From the NCBI RefSeq assembly GCF_000306235.2, contig NZ_AKWZ02000010.1, positions 1,758,001-1,822,000 of the forward strand: 64,000 nucleotides of DNA, written 5' to 3'. This document shows, piece after piece, positions 19,525-28,961 of this stretch (within the stretch, counting starts at the first letter, position 1; every line of letters starts with the position of its first letter). The position numbers and the translations under genes are program-made. This DNA comes from Leptospira fainei serovar Hurstbridge str. BUT 6. Lineage in GTDB: Bacteria; Spirochaetota; Leptospiria; Leptospirales; Leptospiraceae. Under the pieces are notes generated by a model, which was given only the letters and a program-made list of their open reading frames with translations, was not told the DNA's origin and ran no database searches.

Positions 19525-20751
19525 ATGGCGAATATCAACGAGAACTATTTGAAATTAAAAGCCGGATATCTGTTTCCGGAGATCGGACGCAGAGTTAAGG
19601 CATATTCCGAGAAAAATCCTAACGCAAAAATTATCCGTTTAGGAATCGGAGACGTTACTTTGCCGTTAGCGCCCTCGGTAGTGGATGCCTTGGTAAAATC
19701 CTCGCAAGAAATGGGAACCTCGCAAGGGTTTCACGGGTACGGACCGGAGCAAGGATATTCGTTTCTCTTAAAAGCGATCGCCGAGCACGATTATGCTCCG
19801 TTAGGCGTCACCTTGGATGAAAGCGAAATTTTCGTTTCGGACGGCTCGAAATGCGATTGCGGAAACATTCAAGAAATTTTTTCCTCGGACGCGAAGATTG
19901 CGATAGGAGATCCTGTGTACCCTGTTTACGTGGATACGAACGTGATGGCAGGCCGTACCGGGGAAGCGGGGCCGGATGGGCGTTATGCAAATTTGATTTA
20001 TATGCCTGCGACGAAAGAGAATGGATTCCAACCGGAATTTCCGAAAGAGCGTCCCGATTTAATTTATCTTTGTTTCCCGAACAATCCTACCGGTACCGTC
20101 GCATCGAAGGAATCTTTAAAAGGATGGGTCGACTTCGCAAAAAAAAATCAGAGTATCATTCTTTACGATTCGGCGTACGAAGCCTTTATTTCAGAACCGG
20201 CCATTCCCCGTTCGATTTACGAGATAGAAGGAGCCAAAGAAGTCGCGATCGAGTTCCGATCTTTTTCCAAGACTGCAGGGTTTACCGGTCTACGTTGTGC
20301 ATATATCGTCATTCCGAAAGAGCTAAAAGGTAAGACAAAAGACGGCCAAGAAATATCTATCGCCACACTTTGGAGTCGCCGCCATACGACTAAGTTCAAC
20401 GGCGTTTCTTACGTGACCCAAAAAGCCGCCGAGGCAATTTACTCGGACCAGGGAAAAAAAGAAATTCGCGAAAATATCGCCTATTATATGGCAAACGCAA
20501 AGTCGATTCGGGAAGGATTGCAAAAGGCCGGTTATGACGTGTTTGGCGGAATAAACGCCCCTTATATCTGGTTAAAAACTCCTGATCGTTTAAGTTCTTG
20601 GGATTTCTTTGATCGATTACTGGATAAGGCTCAAGTCGTTGGAACGCCTGGTTCCGGATTCGGTCCTGCCGGAGAAGGTTATTTCAGACTTTCCGCATTC
20701 GGAAAGAAAGAGGACGTCGTCGAGGCTATTCGGAGAATTTCGGCTCTCTGA
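19525..20751 (+). CDS. dapL: LL-diaminopimelate aminotransferase
   Basis: This PLP enzyme converts tetrahydrodipicolinate directly to LL-diaminopimelate for peptidoglycan and lysine synthesis, the short route used by spirochaetes, chlamydiae and plants. The 408-residue protein starts with [19 protein letters not shown] and has [30 protein letters not shown] and the PLP-lysine motif [12 protein letters not shown] with Lys249. The length and motifs match DapL and not other class I aminotransferases. Confidence 0.95.
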   Translation: MANINENYLKLKAGYLFPEIGRRVKAYSEKNPNAKIIRLGIGDVTLPLAPSVVDALVKSSQEMGTSQGFHGYGPEQGYSFLLKAIAEHDYAPLGVTLDESEIFVSDGSKCDCGNIQEIFSSDAKIAIGDPVYPVYVDTNVMAGRTGEAGPDGRYANLIYMPATKENGFQPEFPKERPDLIYLCFPNNPTGTVASKESLKGWVDFAKKNQSIILYDSAYEAFISEPAIPRSIYEIEGAKEVAIEFRSFSKTAGFTGLRCAYIVIPKELKGKTKDGQEISIATLWSRRHTTKFNGVSYVTQKAAEAIYSDQGKKEIRENIAYYMANAKSIREGLQKAGYDVFGGINAPYIWLKTPDRLSSWDFFDRLLDKAQVVGTPGSGFGPAGEGYFRLSAFGKKEDVVEAIRRISAL

Positions 20752-20792
20752 GCGCTCACCTTATTAGCAATCGAAAATTTATGGGCCGGCTC

Positions 20793-20916
20793 TGTGTGAG
20801 CTCCCACAAGTCGATGCAAGTCTAAAAGAGTTGCCATACTCGCTATTATGTGAAATAGGGGCGGGTACCGCCGCTTCGCTCCGGCCCCCACCCAGGAAGG
20901 GTGGGGAATTTTTCCT
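20793..20916 (+). repeat. Interspersed non-coding repeat, copy 2
   Basis: Same layout as copy 1: TGTGTGAGCTCCCACA (20793-20808), GGTACC box, CCGGCCCCC and the hairpin CCCCACCC-AGGAA-GGGTGGGG (20886-20906) followed by AATTTTTCCT. It lies downstream of dapL and ahead of an exported hypothetical, in position to act as a dapL terminator. The rest of the 20752-21045 gap shows nothing else convincing. Confidence 0.75.
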
Positions 20917-21045
20917 ACGATTTGGCGGGCTACCTTAGGCCGGGGTGCCCCGGGAAAACCCGGAAGACTCGAGATACATTTTGGAGAATTCCAAAAAAAA
21001 TAGTAAATTTTTTCATTCTGACCGATAGTAGAAGGGTAGAACGCC

Positions 21046-22095
21046 ATGGGTCTGAATCGTTTTAGAATCTTAGTCATACTCTTCACGGCTTTAGTCGTTA
21101 GCGGATTGTCGGATCGGATCCTGGGAGTATCCCCGGATCAGACCAATTTGGCTATCTTGATCGACGAAAATAAGCTGAATTTGAAATTTATCAATATTTG
21201 CGCGAGTAACCTTACTCCTCAGCTCACTGAAGAAAAGAATGCCAAGCCGCAACCCAACGCACCAACCGCCGCGGAAAACGCGCAAGGCGGCCAGACACCC
21301 GCCGGTTCAGCTCCTGCCGGAGAAGAAGAACTTTATAAAAAATTGAATACGTTTGATAACTATCGTTCTTTTCGAAAAGCGAATCAAGCGGACTTCAACG
21401 GCAATATGTGGTACTTTCAAGGAAACTACAGTCTTTCGTATAAGAATCTTAAATCCGCCCAAGGCGAAATGAAGGACCTTTTTCAAGTCGTACATGAAAA
21501 TTACGTTCGTACGGCTAGAATCCTCTTGGAGGCCGCCTCTCCTTTAATTATTCGTTCTAATGATAAGATCGCGCAACATTTACTGAAGCTGGGTTTTAGG
21601 GATTTAAAATCCTCCGAAGATAGTTTCACTACTGCTTATAATTCTTCACCGCAACAATATAGAGTGAAGCTCGTTTTACACGGAGACGGGATTAGAGTTG
21701 CCCGCAGGGCAAAACGTTTCGCTATTTTGGCCATGATCTCCGCAAAGACTCCGAACGACGATAAAGCCGAGTATCAATTCGTGAATCTAGATGAAATGAG
21801 AAACGCTGCAGAAAAAGAAAATATATCCGATTACGATCGAATTAGAAATACATTAATCGATTATATCGATAACGAGTTAATCAGCCAAAAGATCGTTCCT
21901 CCGGGAGAAGGGAAGAGCAATCCGATCGATTTGCTGGAAACCCACGACGATAATTATAGTTTTATAACCAACGGACGAGTCTCCTTCTTGGAAAAAAGCA
22001 ACGAAGAAATTCGTTCGGATGATATGAATAGGAAGGAAGCGCTTCCTCCGGTCCCGTCCGGTAACGGAGCAACACCCGCGGCGACGGGAAAATAG
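21046..22095 (+). CDS. Exported hypothetical protein
   Basis: A 349-residue protein of unknown family. An N-terminal hydrophobic segment (residues 8-20) looks like an export signal. A Pro/Ala/Gln-rich linker spans about residues 70-98, followed by a helical domain (about 100-300) and another Pro/Gly-rich tail. The two disordered linkers around a helical core suggest an extracytoplasmic scaffold. It is followed 9 bases later by another membrane-anchored hypothetical, so the two probably act together. Confidence 0.75.
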   Translation: MGLNRFRILVILFTALVVSGLSDRILGVSPDQTNLAILIDENKLNLKFINICASNLTPQLTEEKNAKPQPNAPTAAENAQGGQTPAGSAPAGEEELYKKLNTFDNYRSFRKANQADFNGNMWYFQGNYSLSYKNLKSAQGEMKDLFQVVHENYVRTARILLEAASPLIIRSNDKIAQHLLKLGFRDLKSSEDSFTTAYNSSPQQYRVKLVLHGDGIRVARRAKRFAILAMISAKTPNDDKAEYQFVNLDEMRNAAEKENISDYDRIRNTLIDYIDNELISQKIVPPGEGKSNPIDLLETHDDNYSFITNGRVSFLEKSNEEIRSDDMNRKEALPPVPSGNGATPAATGK

Positions 22096-22104
22096 TCCGC
22101 TCCG

Positions 22105-22770
22105 ATGGATTTACCGACTCCAGCCGAAATTCTGGCCCTTCGAGGAAAAAGAAAATCATGGAAATGGATAGTGATTTTTGGCGGATTTGCTCTTGGACTT
22201 TTTGCATGGGAACAGGTGGACTCTTCCCAATCGCTGACGTTTAGAGAGCGGAAAAAAAGCGCGGATTCCAAAGTTCGAGTACTAAGGGAAATGAATCGAT
22301 CTTTCCATTCGGTCGAGTTGGAAAAAGATTTAGAACGCGTAGAATCGTACTCGGCCGATCTTGAATCGATGACTCGGGGCGGAACCGCTCAGGAACGATC
22401 GGAAGCTTTAGCGACTCTCGAAAGAAAACTACCCGAAGTATTAAAACGATGGTCGGAATTTGCGGAAAATTTCTCCTCCAAACTTTTGCAACATGCAGTC
22501 AGAGAAACGCAGTTGCTTAAAATCGACTCGCCGGATCGGCATCCTCTTACTACCAAAGAAAGTGCGCTTGCCAATAATTACTTTCGTATGGCGAGAGAAG
22601 AATGGATTTCCGGAAACAAGTTTCATCGGGACGGAAATTACCTGTTTGCACTCGTACTGTATAAACGTTCTTTAAAATACTCGCTTTCCTGTCTAAAAAC
22701 CTCCAAGTTATCGGTTCCGGAGGAATTTCAAAATGCCGGAGAGCGATCTCTTGGCAAGATTAATCGTTAA
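22105..22770 (+). CDS. Membrane-anchored hypothetical protein
   Basis: A 221-residue protein with one transmembrane helix at about residues 23-37 (WIVIFGGFALGLFAW) and a soluble helical part rich in Glu, Arg and Lys. Near the C-terminus, MAREEWISGNKFHRDGNYLF followed by ALVLYKRSLKYSL resembles a TPR-like helix pair. Not recognised beyond this. It follows the preceding exported hypothetical by 9 bases. Confidence 0.75.
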   Translation: MDLPTPAEILALRGKRKSWKWIVIFGGFALGLFAWEQVDSSQSLTFRERKKSADSKVRVLREMNRSFHSVELEKDLERVESYSADLESMTRGGTAQERSEALATLERKLPEVLKRWSEFAENFSSKLLQHAVRETQLLKIDSPDRHPLTTKESALANNYFRMAREEWISGNKFHRDGNYLFALVLYKRSLKYSLSCLKTSKLSVPEEFQNAGERSLGKINR

Positions 22771-22898
22771 GTAGTATTCCTTAACTTCGCTAAAATTTTT
22801 TTTGACCGACAAAAAACTCCTTTCTTCGAGAAAAAAAAGGGAAGAATTTTCCCGGTAAATCGGGAATAGAAGTCATTTCAGGGAAATTCTTTTTCCCG

Positions 22899-24035
22899 AT
22901 GCTACGCTTACTAATGAGAATCGAAGGTCTCTATAAACATTTTTTATACACTCCGACGAACTTTCTTCCCGTTTGGGAGGAAAGCGACGGTTTGCTAGGC
23001 CTTCTTCCTAAGGAAACGATTCTCATGGAGCTAGCCGACCTGAGCGTAGCGGATCGCGAATTTACCAGAATTCCGGAAGAATACCTGATCCGCGAAATAC
23101 CGGAAAGCCTTCTCGGGTACTTTCAAAAACAGAGAACGATTCCCGTTTTAAATTCATTCGGAGAAAGAAAGGAGGATTGGGATAAGCCTCGTCTGATGGC
23201 CGAGCTGAGTCGTTCTTCTTGGGTGGCAAAGGGAGCGGAAAAGCCCGCTCAGCAAAGCCCTGAATTACAAGCAGAAGATCGGACAAAGCAAAGCCAGTGG
23301 TTTATGGAAGTAATCCTGCAAAATTTCCCGGACGGTTTGCTTGCGACGGATTTGGACGGACACGCGGTTTTCTATAATGAGACTTTTGAAAAAGACATTC
23401 TTACTCGGAAATGGTTTCGAGACAGCATTCTTTACGCGGAGAAACTCTTAAAGGAAATGTCCAAGGATCTTCTGGGAAACTATCTTAAGACGCACGAACT
23501 ACGTCTGGATGAGGGAAAGATTTCCGTTCAAACATTTGTGCAAGATTTGGACTCTTTGGTAAGAGTATCCGTATTACGGCAAAAAGGAAAACCCTTGGGT
23601 TACCTGTATCATTTCTCGCCTATTCGAGCCAAGCTTAACTCCCAAGACGAAGATGGCATGGAATTTCCGTCGGTGACAGAAGCATTCGGTCAAAAACTTC
23701 CGCTAGAGACGATGTTAAAGGAAGTAGAGGGAAGCTACATATACCATACGTTAAAGCGAAATCAAGAAAACGTTTCTCATGCGGCCTTAGACCTTGGGGT
23801 GCCAAGAACGACCTTACAAAACAGAATCAAGTTTTTGGATTTGGGGGCTCGATTTAAATTGAACAAGGATCAACCGATTCCGAGAAAGAAAACAGGCAAA
23901 TCGGTTCCTTCTAGGAAGCCCCAGACTTCTCCCAAATCCCTTCCTTTAGAAACGAAACCCAAAATCGCAGCGAAGAAGAAGCAATCCGTTCCAAAAAAGA
24001 AAACATCTTCCAAAAAAAAGGCCAAGGGAAAATAA
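22899..24035 (+). CDS. PAS-like and Fis-type helix-turn-helix protein with Lys-rich tail
   Basis: A 378-residue putative DNA-binding regulator. Residues about 135-245 look like a PAS domain (QNFPDGLLATDLDGHAVFYN). Residues about 270-318 form a Fis-type helix-turn-helix like the end of NtrC-family activators (NVSHAALDLGVPRTTLQNRI), but the AAA+ ATPase domain that normally precedes it is absent. The last ~55 residues are a Lys/Pro/Ser tail resembling histone H1 tails. A second ATG at 22914 would remove five residues. It lies upstream of rho in the same direction. Confidence 0.7.
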   Translation: MLRLLMRIEGLYKHFLYTPTNFLPVWEESDGLLGLLPKETILMELADLSVADREFTRIPEEYLIREIPESLLGYFQKQRTIPVLNSFGERKEDWDKPRLMAELSRSSWVAKGAEKPAQQSPELQAEDRTKQSQWFMEVILQNFPDGLLATDLDGHAVFYNETFEKDILTRKWFRDSILYAEKLLKEMSKDLLGNYLKTHELRLDEGKISVQTFVQDLDSLVRVSVLRQKGKPLGYLYHFSPIRAKLNSQDEDGMEFPSVTEAFGQKLPLETMLKEVEGSYIYHTLKRNQENVSHAALDLGVPRTTLQNRIKFLDLGARFKLNKDQPIPRKKTGKSVPSRKPQTSPKSLPLETKPKIAAKKKQSVPKKKTSSKKKAKGK

Positions 24036-24252
24036 TTTCATTGACACCGCATATATTCGCGAAATAGTCCAAAGTAAGAGCCGACCTCCGTTCCCTTCTC
24101 AGAGCCGATCCCCGCACAGAGAATAAATGGGTTTTCGGGGCGACTTAAGAAACCGATCTTTCCGGATCCTCAATAACCCGCTCTTAATCATAAAAAATAA
24201 ACACTGAAAGGCGTATTAGCGTACACCTTTTATAAAATCTAATGGTATCCTG

Positions 24253-25662
24253 ATGGCTAACCCAAGAAGAGACTCTAAGCCCAAACTCAATACAGACAAT
24301 CAAAACGATTATCACGAAGACGAACCAAGTTTCCCGGAAGATGATCCCGAAACTGCCGAGATCCGTTCTAGAAAGCGTCGGAGAGGTGCATATGACGGAC
24401 CTAGCCCCGCTCCGATTGATCTGGTCGCTTTAAAGAAAACCTCTATTTCCGAATTGATCGAAGTCGCAAAGGATCTCGGTGTTGAAAATACCGGGGGACT
24501 CAAAAAGCAGAATCTGATTTTTGCCATTCTCCAAGCTCAGGCCGAGCGAGACGGACAAGTTCATGCTGCCGGAGTCATGGAGCGACTTCCCGACGGTTAC
24601 GGCTTTCTTCGTTCGCCGGATTATAACTATGTTCCGGGTCCGGACGATATTTATGTGTCTCCGTCCCAAATCAAATTATTCGGCCTTCGAACCGGCGATA
24701 CGGTAGAAGGTCAGATTCGTCCTCCTAAGGAGTCGGAAAGATTCTTTGCGATGCTCCGCGTGGAAACCGTTAACGGTTACACTCCCGATATCGCTAGCAA
24801 AAGAGCGCTTTTTGATAACCTAACTCCTTTATATCCGAACGAAAGATTGAGAATGGAGCACGATCCTTCCCAATTAGATACTCGCATCGTCGATTTGATG
24901 TGCCCGATCGGAAAAGGTCAGAGGGCCTTGATTGTCGCTCCTCCTAGGACCGGTAAAACGATCTTGATGCAAAACGTTGCGAATGCGATCACTCGTAATC
25001 ATCCGGAAGTCACCTTAATCGTTCTTTTGATCGATGAACGTCCTGAAGAAGTGACCGACATGGCCCGAAATGTTCGGGGAGAAGTGGTGAGTTCCACCTT
25101 CGACGAACCTGCAACGCGTCACGTTCAGGTCGCCGAGATGGTAATCGAAAAGGCTAAGCGTCTTGTCGAACATGGAAGAGACGTGGTCATTCTTTTGGAT
25201 TCGATCACTCGATTGGCTCGAGCCTATAACCAGGTGATTCCGACTTCCGGGAAAATTCTTTCGGGAGGCGTGGACTCTAATGCTCTTCATAAACCGAAAC
25301 GATTCTTCGGCGCTGCCAGAAATATAGAAGAAGGCGGTTCGCTCACCATTATCGCGACCGCGCTCGTCGATACCGGATCCAAAATGGACGAAGTGATTTT
25401 TGAAGAATTCAAAGGAACCGGCAATATGGAAATCCATCTGGACCGGAAACTTTCGGACAAACGGATCTTTCCGGCAATTGACATAAACAAATCGGGAACC
25501 CGGAAAGAGGAGCTGCTTTTGCCGAAGGAGATCCTTCAGAAGGTCTTTGTTCTCCGAAAAGTACTTTCTCCCATGAGTATCACGGAAAGCATGGAATTAT
25601 TGCTAGAAAAAATGCGGCAATCAAAAACAAATGAAGCCTTTTTGGCCAGCATGAACGCCTAA
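24253..25662 (+). CDS. rho: Transcription termination factor Rho
   Basis: A 469-residue hexameric RNA helicase that ends transcription. An acidic/basic N-terminal extension (about residues 1-55) precedes the Rho N-terminal helical domain and cold-shock-like RNA-binding domain ([27 protein letters not shown]). The motor has Walker A (APPRTGKT), [12 protein letters not shown], Walker B ([16 protein letters not shown]) and the Q-loop segment [10 protein letters not shown]. rpmE follows closely, a common arrangement. Confidence 0.97.
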   Translation: MANPRRDSKPKLNTDNQNDYHEDEPSFPEDDPETAEIRSRKRRRGAYDGPSPAPIDLVALKKTSISELIEVAKDLGVENTGGLKKQNLIFAILQAQAERDGQVHAAGVMERLPDGYGFLRSPDYNYVPGPDDIYVSPSQIKLFGLRTGDTVEGQIRPPKESERFFAMLRVETVNGYTPDIASKRALFDNLTPLYPNERLRMEHDPSQLDTRIVDLMCPIGKGQRALIVAPPRTGKTILMQNVANAITRNHPEVTLIVLLIDERPEEVTDMARNVRGEVVSSTFDEPATRHVQVAEMVIEKAKRLVEHGRDVVILLDSITRLARAYNQVIPTSGKILSGGVDSNALHKPKRFFGAARNIEEGGSLTIIATALVDTGSKMDEVIFEEFKGTGNMEIHLDRKLSDKRIFPAIDINKSGTRKEELLLPKEILQKVFVLRKVLSPMSITESMELLLEKMRQSKTNEAFLASMNA

Positions 25663-25686
25663 GTAGTAGGAGGATTGGAAAAAATT

Positions 25687-25887
25687 ATGAAAACTGGTAT
25701 TCATCCAAAATACGCAGAAGCTAAGATCCGTTGCGCATGCGGAGCGGTTTACGAGACTCGTACTACGGTGGGAGATATTCATGTGGAGATTTGCTCTGCA
25801 TGCCATCCTTACTTTACCGGTAAATCCAAAGTTCTGGATACGGCTGGTCGCGTAGACAAATTCAAGAAAAAATATAAGATGAAGTAA
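25687..25887 (+). CDS. rpmE: Ribosomal protein bL31, zinc-binding form
   Basis: A 66-residue protein of the large ribosomal subunit. I choose ATG 25687 because the upstream in-frame TTG at 25675 touches the AGGAGG ribosome-binding site at 25668-25673. Cys16, Cys18, Cys36 and Cys39 (CAC and CSAC) make the zinc-binding C+ form. It follows rho by 24 bases. Confidence 0.96.
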   Translation: MKTGIHPKYAEAKIRCACGAVYETRTTVGDIHVEICSACHPYFTGKSKVLDTAGRVDKFKKKYKMK

Positions 25888-25890
25888 GCT

Positions 25891-25920
25891 TCCGATTTCT
25901 ATGTCGGATTTGGCGTTTTT
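25891..25920 (+). terminator. Weak intrinsic terminator after rpmE
   Basis: A short stem TCCGA (25891-25895) / TCGGA (25904-25908) with an 8-base loop is followed by TTTGGCGTTTTT. The stem is short, so the call is modest. Confidence 0.4.
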
Positions 25921-25950
25921 CGAGTCTAAGCTATTGCCGGAGGTAGTTTC

Positions 25951-26748
25951 ATGAAGGCGATGGATTTTGACAAATACAAGGAAATCAACGACCAAAGACT
26001 GAACTATAGGGAAATGGAAGATGCAACAGTCGTCTCCAATTACCGAAACGTAGGTTGTGGAGACGGCTACAGAATCTATCTTAAAATCGACGAAAATCGA
26101 GTCGTTTCGGACGCAAGTTACACTACGACCGGATGCGGTTTCGGTATCGTAGCCTTGGCTATGGCGACCGAAATTGCCAAAGGCAAATCAATCGACGAAC
26201 TTAAATCGATCACACCGGAAGACGTAGAGAAGCTTTTCGAATTCCCGGAACGACGTAAAAATTATCCCGAATCCGCAGTAGCGGCACTCCGACAAGCCGT
26301 CCAAGATTTTGAAAACGGTTCCGGTGTTCCGAAAGAAAGAAGGATCACGGCTTCCAAAGCAAAAGATCTATTGAAGCAAAACGGAACTCTAAAAGAGGAA
26401 GACCTATCTTCGATCATTTTGGAAAAGGAAGATTTCCACGGAGTGGATTTTTCCGGAGCTAACTTAAATAACGCATTTTTAACCAACTGTAATTTCGAAG
26501 GCGCGAATTTCGAAGGCGCTCGTCTGAGAGGAGCCTTCCTCAACTCCGCGAATCTCAAAGGTGCAAATTTTCGAGGGGCCGATTTGAGATGGGCCAAGCT
26601 TGCCGGTGCCAAAATCGATGGAGCGGATTTTACCGACGCGGTATACGATATCGGTACTCGAGTCGACCAAGCGCAGATTCACATTTTTTCTTCCATGAAA
26701 AAGGAAGGAAAAGGCGTGTATATGGAGAAGGATGAAGCCGGGAGATAA
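25951..26748 (+). CDS. IscU/NifU-like scaffold domain fused to pentapeptide repeats
   Basis: A 265-residue two-part protein. Residues about 5-120 match the IscU/NifU_N iron-sulfur scaffold, with Cys36 in NVGCGDGY (including Asp38) and Cys62 in TTTGCGFGI. The third scaffold Cys, expected near residues 104-107, is replaced (KNYPES). Residues about 160-232 are pentapeptide repeats of the A(N/D)LxG type (FSGANLNNAFL, FEGANFEGARLRGAFL, NLKGANFRGADL) that would form a right-handed beta helix. Function as a cluster scaffold is therefore uncertain. No iscS or sufB gene adjoins it. It overlaps the next small gene by 17 bases. Confidence 0.82.
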   Translation: MKAMDFDKYKEINDQRLNYREMEDATVVSNYRNVGCGDGYRIYLKIDENRVVSDASYTTTGCGFGIVALAMATEIAKGKSIDELKSITPEDVEKLFEFPERRKNYPESAVAALRQAVQDFENGSGVPKERRITASKAKDLLKQNGTLKEEDLSSIILEKEDFHGVDFSGANLNNAFLTNCNFEGANFEGARLRGAFLNSANLKGANFRGADLRWAKLAGAKIDGADFTDAVYDIGTRVDQAQIHIFSSMKKEGKGVYMEKDEAGR

Positions 26749-26923
26749 GGTAAAGTTGACCAAGAGAAGTTTCCTATTAAAGGGAGTGATCGTATTAACC
26801 GGAGCCCAAGTGGAAATCCTGGAAATCGACGGTGACAAAGTTTCCGTTTTATATAATGATCGAGAAGGGTATCCGCATACGATTTCGGATTTAAGCCTTT
26901 CCGAACTAGCTCCCCTCGACTGA
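26732..26923 (+). CDS. Small hypothetical protein
   Basis: A 63-residue frame, rich in Lys and Val, starting MKPGDKVKLTKRSFL with a GGAGAAGG sequence directly ahead of the ATG. Alternating hydrophobic residues suggest a small SH3-like beta barrel (KPGDKVKLTKR, GAQVEILEIDGDKVSVLY). It overlaps the preceding IscU-like gene by 17 bases, suggesting translational coupling. No family recognised. Confidence 0.6.
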   Translation: MKPGDKVKLTKRSFLLKGVIVLTGAQVEILEIDGDKVSVLYNDREGYPHTISDLSLSELAPLD

Positions 26924-27048
26924 GAAAATTTTTATAGATCCGGGATTTCCCGGCAAGGCAAACTCTGACTTTACGGAAACTCGGAAACCTGACTATCATG
27001 GTTTCTTCGTTCGACGGATCGAGCGATCCGGAAAAAGGGCGAATTGAA

Positions 27049-28917
27049 ATGCGATTCTCTTTCATTTTTAATTTTTATCCACGATTAATTCTTCTTATAG
27101 GATTTTTGCTCCTCGATTGCGCCACATACACGACTAAGAATTACTCCAAATACGAACATGAGAATTTAGTTCGCTTAAACGCGGTCAATTACGAAGGATT
27201 AAGCGAACTGACTGTTCGGTTTCTGAAAAGCAACGACCTGTTCGAAAGTTATCGGGAATATCCAAGAGTCGTTATTTATGATTTGGACAATCGTCTTATC
27301 GCAACCAAGTCTAGAAACTTATCCTATTATTTGGCCGAGCTCTGCTATCGTTCCGGATCATCCTTGGATTCCGAGGATCCGATGTTCGCCAGGATGTTCG
27401 CTTCCGCGCTCGTTTATTCTTATACGTATCTATTCGATTCTCACGGCATTCCGGAGCCTGATCCTTATTCACTTGAATTCAGATTCGCGTTAGAAACTTA
27501 TAATCGCTCCTTGGAACAACTGGTTCGTTTCGCTAAACGGAATCGTAAATTGGCGAACATGACCGATTTGAACCTGCCTTTAATACGCGGAACTCTCACG
27601 ATGGTGAACGTGAAAGTCGAAACTGCCTGGACTCCTAAAAGTTTTCTTCAAGTGGAAGTCGCGTCCGATTATAAAGTCACGGGATTTTCGAACCATATCA
27701 GTAAATACGGAATCGGAGCGCCTTTGATACTCGTTCGTAAGCATCCGGAACTGGAGTCTCCGGAGCGTAGGAAATACGAATTTATCGCCGGAGTAGGTCA
27801 GGCATATCCCGGAACCGCTTTCTTAAGTTTAGAAGAATCATATTTAGAAAACCGGAATCTAGACCTTAAGGCAACCATACATCTATACGATCCGGTTTAT
27901 CGGGACAGAATTAAGTTTTCCGGATTGGACCTTCCGATGGAAAGCGATACGACGACCCCTCTGGCATATATGCTTTCGATCGCTCAAAAAAGCGATAGTC
28001 TATGGGCGACATTTGACGGGGAAACCGGACGAGAAAGAAGAGGATTGTATTTCGTTTATCCGTATCGATCGGATAAGATTCCTGTCGTATTCGTTCACGG
28101 TCTGGCTTCTTCTCCTTTTATTTGGTTCCCGATGATAAACGAATTACTTTCCGATCCGCAGATTAAGGAACGATATCAATTTTGGGTGTATTGGTATCCG
28201 ACCGGGAGTCCGATATCGTTGTCGGGAGCCGAGTTTAGAGAAACTTTATACGATTTAAGAAAAGTTTACGATCCTAAAAAAGAGCATAAAGCTTTTGACA
28301 AAATGGTTCTAGTAGGTCATAGCATGGGCGGAATTTTGTCAAAAATGATGGTGACTCGTAGTAGAAAAGAAGATTGGATGCAGGCGGCAAAAGTCGATTC
28401 GTCAAAATTCGTTTCGCTTCCCGACGATCTGAAGAAGGAGATGATCCGATTTTTCGACTATGATCCGGTCCCTTTCGTAAAGAGAGTTATTTTTATCGCG
28501 ACTCCGCATAAGGGATCCACATTGGCCGAGGGGTTTTTAGGCGCGGTGGCGAGATTATTGTTCGTTCTACCTAAAGGTGTCGCTACGAACATGGGAAAGG
28601 TATTTCGATTTTTAACGTTAGAAAAAACCGAAGACTCTTTCGTTCCGGAAACGTACGGAGTCGATAGTCTTTCTCCGCAGAGTATTTTCATAAAAGTCAC
28701 CGGAAATGCCAGACCGCAAGTGAAGTTTCATTCGATTATCGGAAACTCAAGATTGCGGGATTTGGATTGGATCAACGATTCGGTGGTTTCTTACGATAGC
28801 TCGCATATCGACGGCGCTGAATCCGAATTGCTGGTTCCATCGGAACATTCCGTTCAAAATCATATCCCTACGTTTTTAGAAGTAAAACGAATTCTTATAG
28901 AACACCGATCCAAGTAA
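27049..28917 (+). CDS. Lipoprotein of the alpha/beta-hydrolase (lipase-like) family
   Basis: A frame of 639 codons opens at 26998, but ATG 27049 puts a lipoprotein signal at the N-terminus (hydrophobic stretch then LLLDC), giving 622 residues. The second half is an alpha/beta hydrolase: VVFVHGLASSPFIWFPM forms the oxyanion region and LVGHSMGGILSKMM holds the nucleophile elbow Ser. The final His is probably in the EHSVQNHIPTF segment. The N-terminal ~300 residues are not recognised. It would be a membrane-anchored esterase or lipase of unknown substrate. Confidence 0.85.
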   Translation: MRFSFIFNFYPRLILLIGFLLLDCATYTTKNYSKYEHENLVRLNAVNYEGLSELTVRFLKSNDLFESYREYPRVVIYDLDNRLIATKSRNLSYYLAELCYRSGSSLDSEDPMFARMFASALVYSYTYLFDSHGIPEPDPYSLEFRFALETYNRSLEQLVRFAKRNRKLANMTDLNLPLIRGTLTMVNVKVETAWTPKSFLQVEVASDYKVTGFSNHISKYGIGAPLILVRKHPELESPERRKYEFIAGVGQAYPGTAFLSLEESYLENRNLDLKATIHLYDPVYRDRIKFSGLDLPMESDTTTPLAYMLSIAQKSDSLWATFDGETGRERRGLYFVYPYRSDKIPVVFVHGLASSPFIWFPMINELLSDPQIKERYQFWVYWYPTGSPISLSGAEFRETLYDLRKVYDPKKEHKAFDKMVLVGHSMGGILSKMMVTRSRKEDWMQAAKVDSSKFVSLPDDLKKEMIRFFDYDPVPFVKRVIFIATPHKGSTLAEGFLGAVARLLFVLPKGVATNMGKVFRFLTLEKTEDSFVPETYGVDSLSPQSIFIKVTGNARPQVKFHSIIGNSRLRDLDWINDSVVSYDSSHIDGAESELLVPSEHSVQNHIPTFLEVKRILIEHRSK

Positions 28918-28955
28918 TAGTAAAGATACGCCTCGCGATGGCATATCTTTACTAT
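28917..28955. terminator. Hairpin between convergent genes
   Basis: Exact 12-base arms ATAGTAAAGATA (28917-28928) and TATCTTTACTAT (28944-28955) around a 15-base loop, placed between the lipase-like and phosphatase genes, which converge. It probably serves both transcripts. Confidence 0.6.
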
Positions 28956-28961
28956 CGGAAT

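Noticed and set aside
24041..24070. TTGACA box ahead of rho as promoter
   Set aside because: The only sequence at the right spacing (ATAGTC) is a poor -10 match, so no promoter was called.
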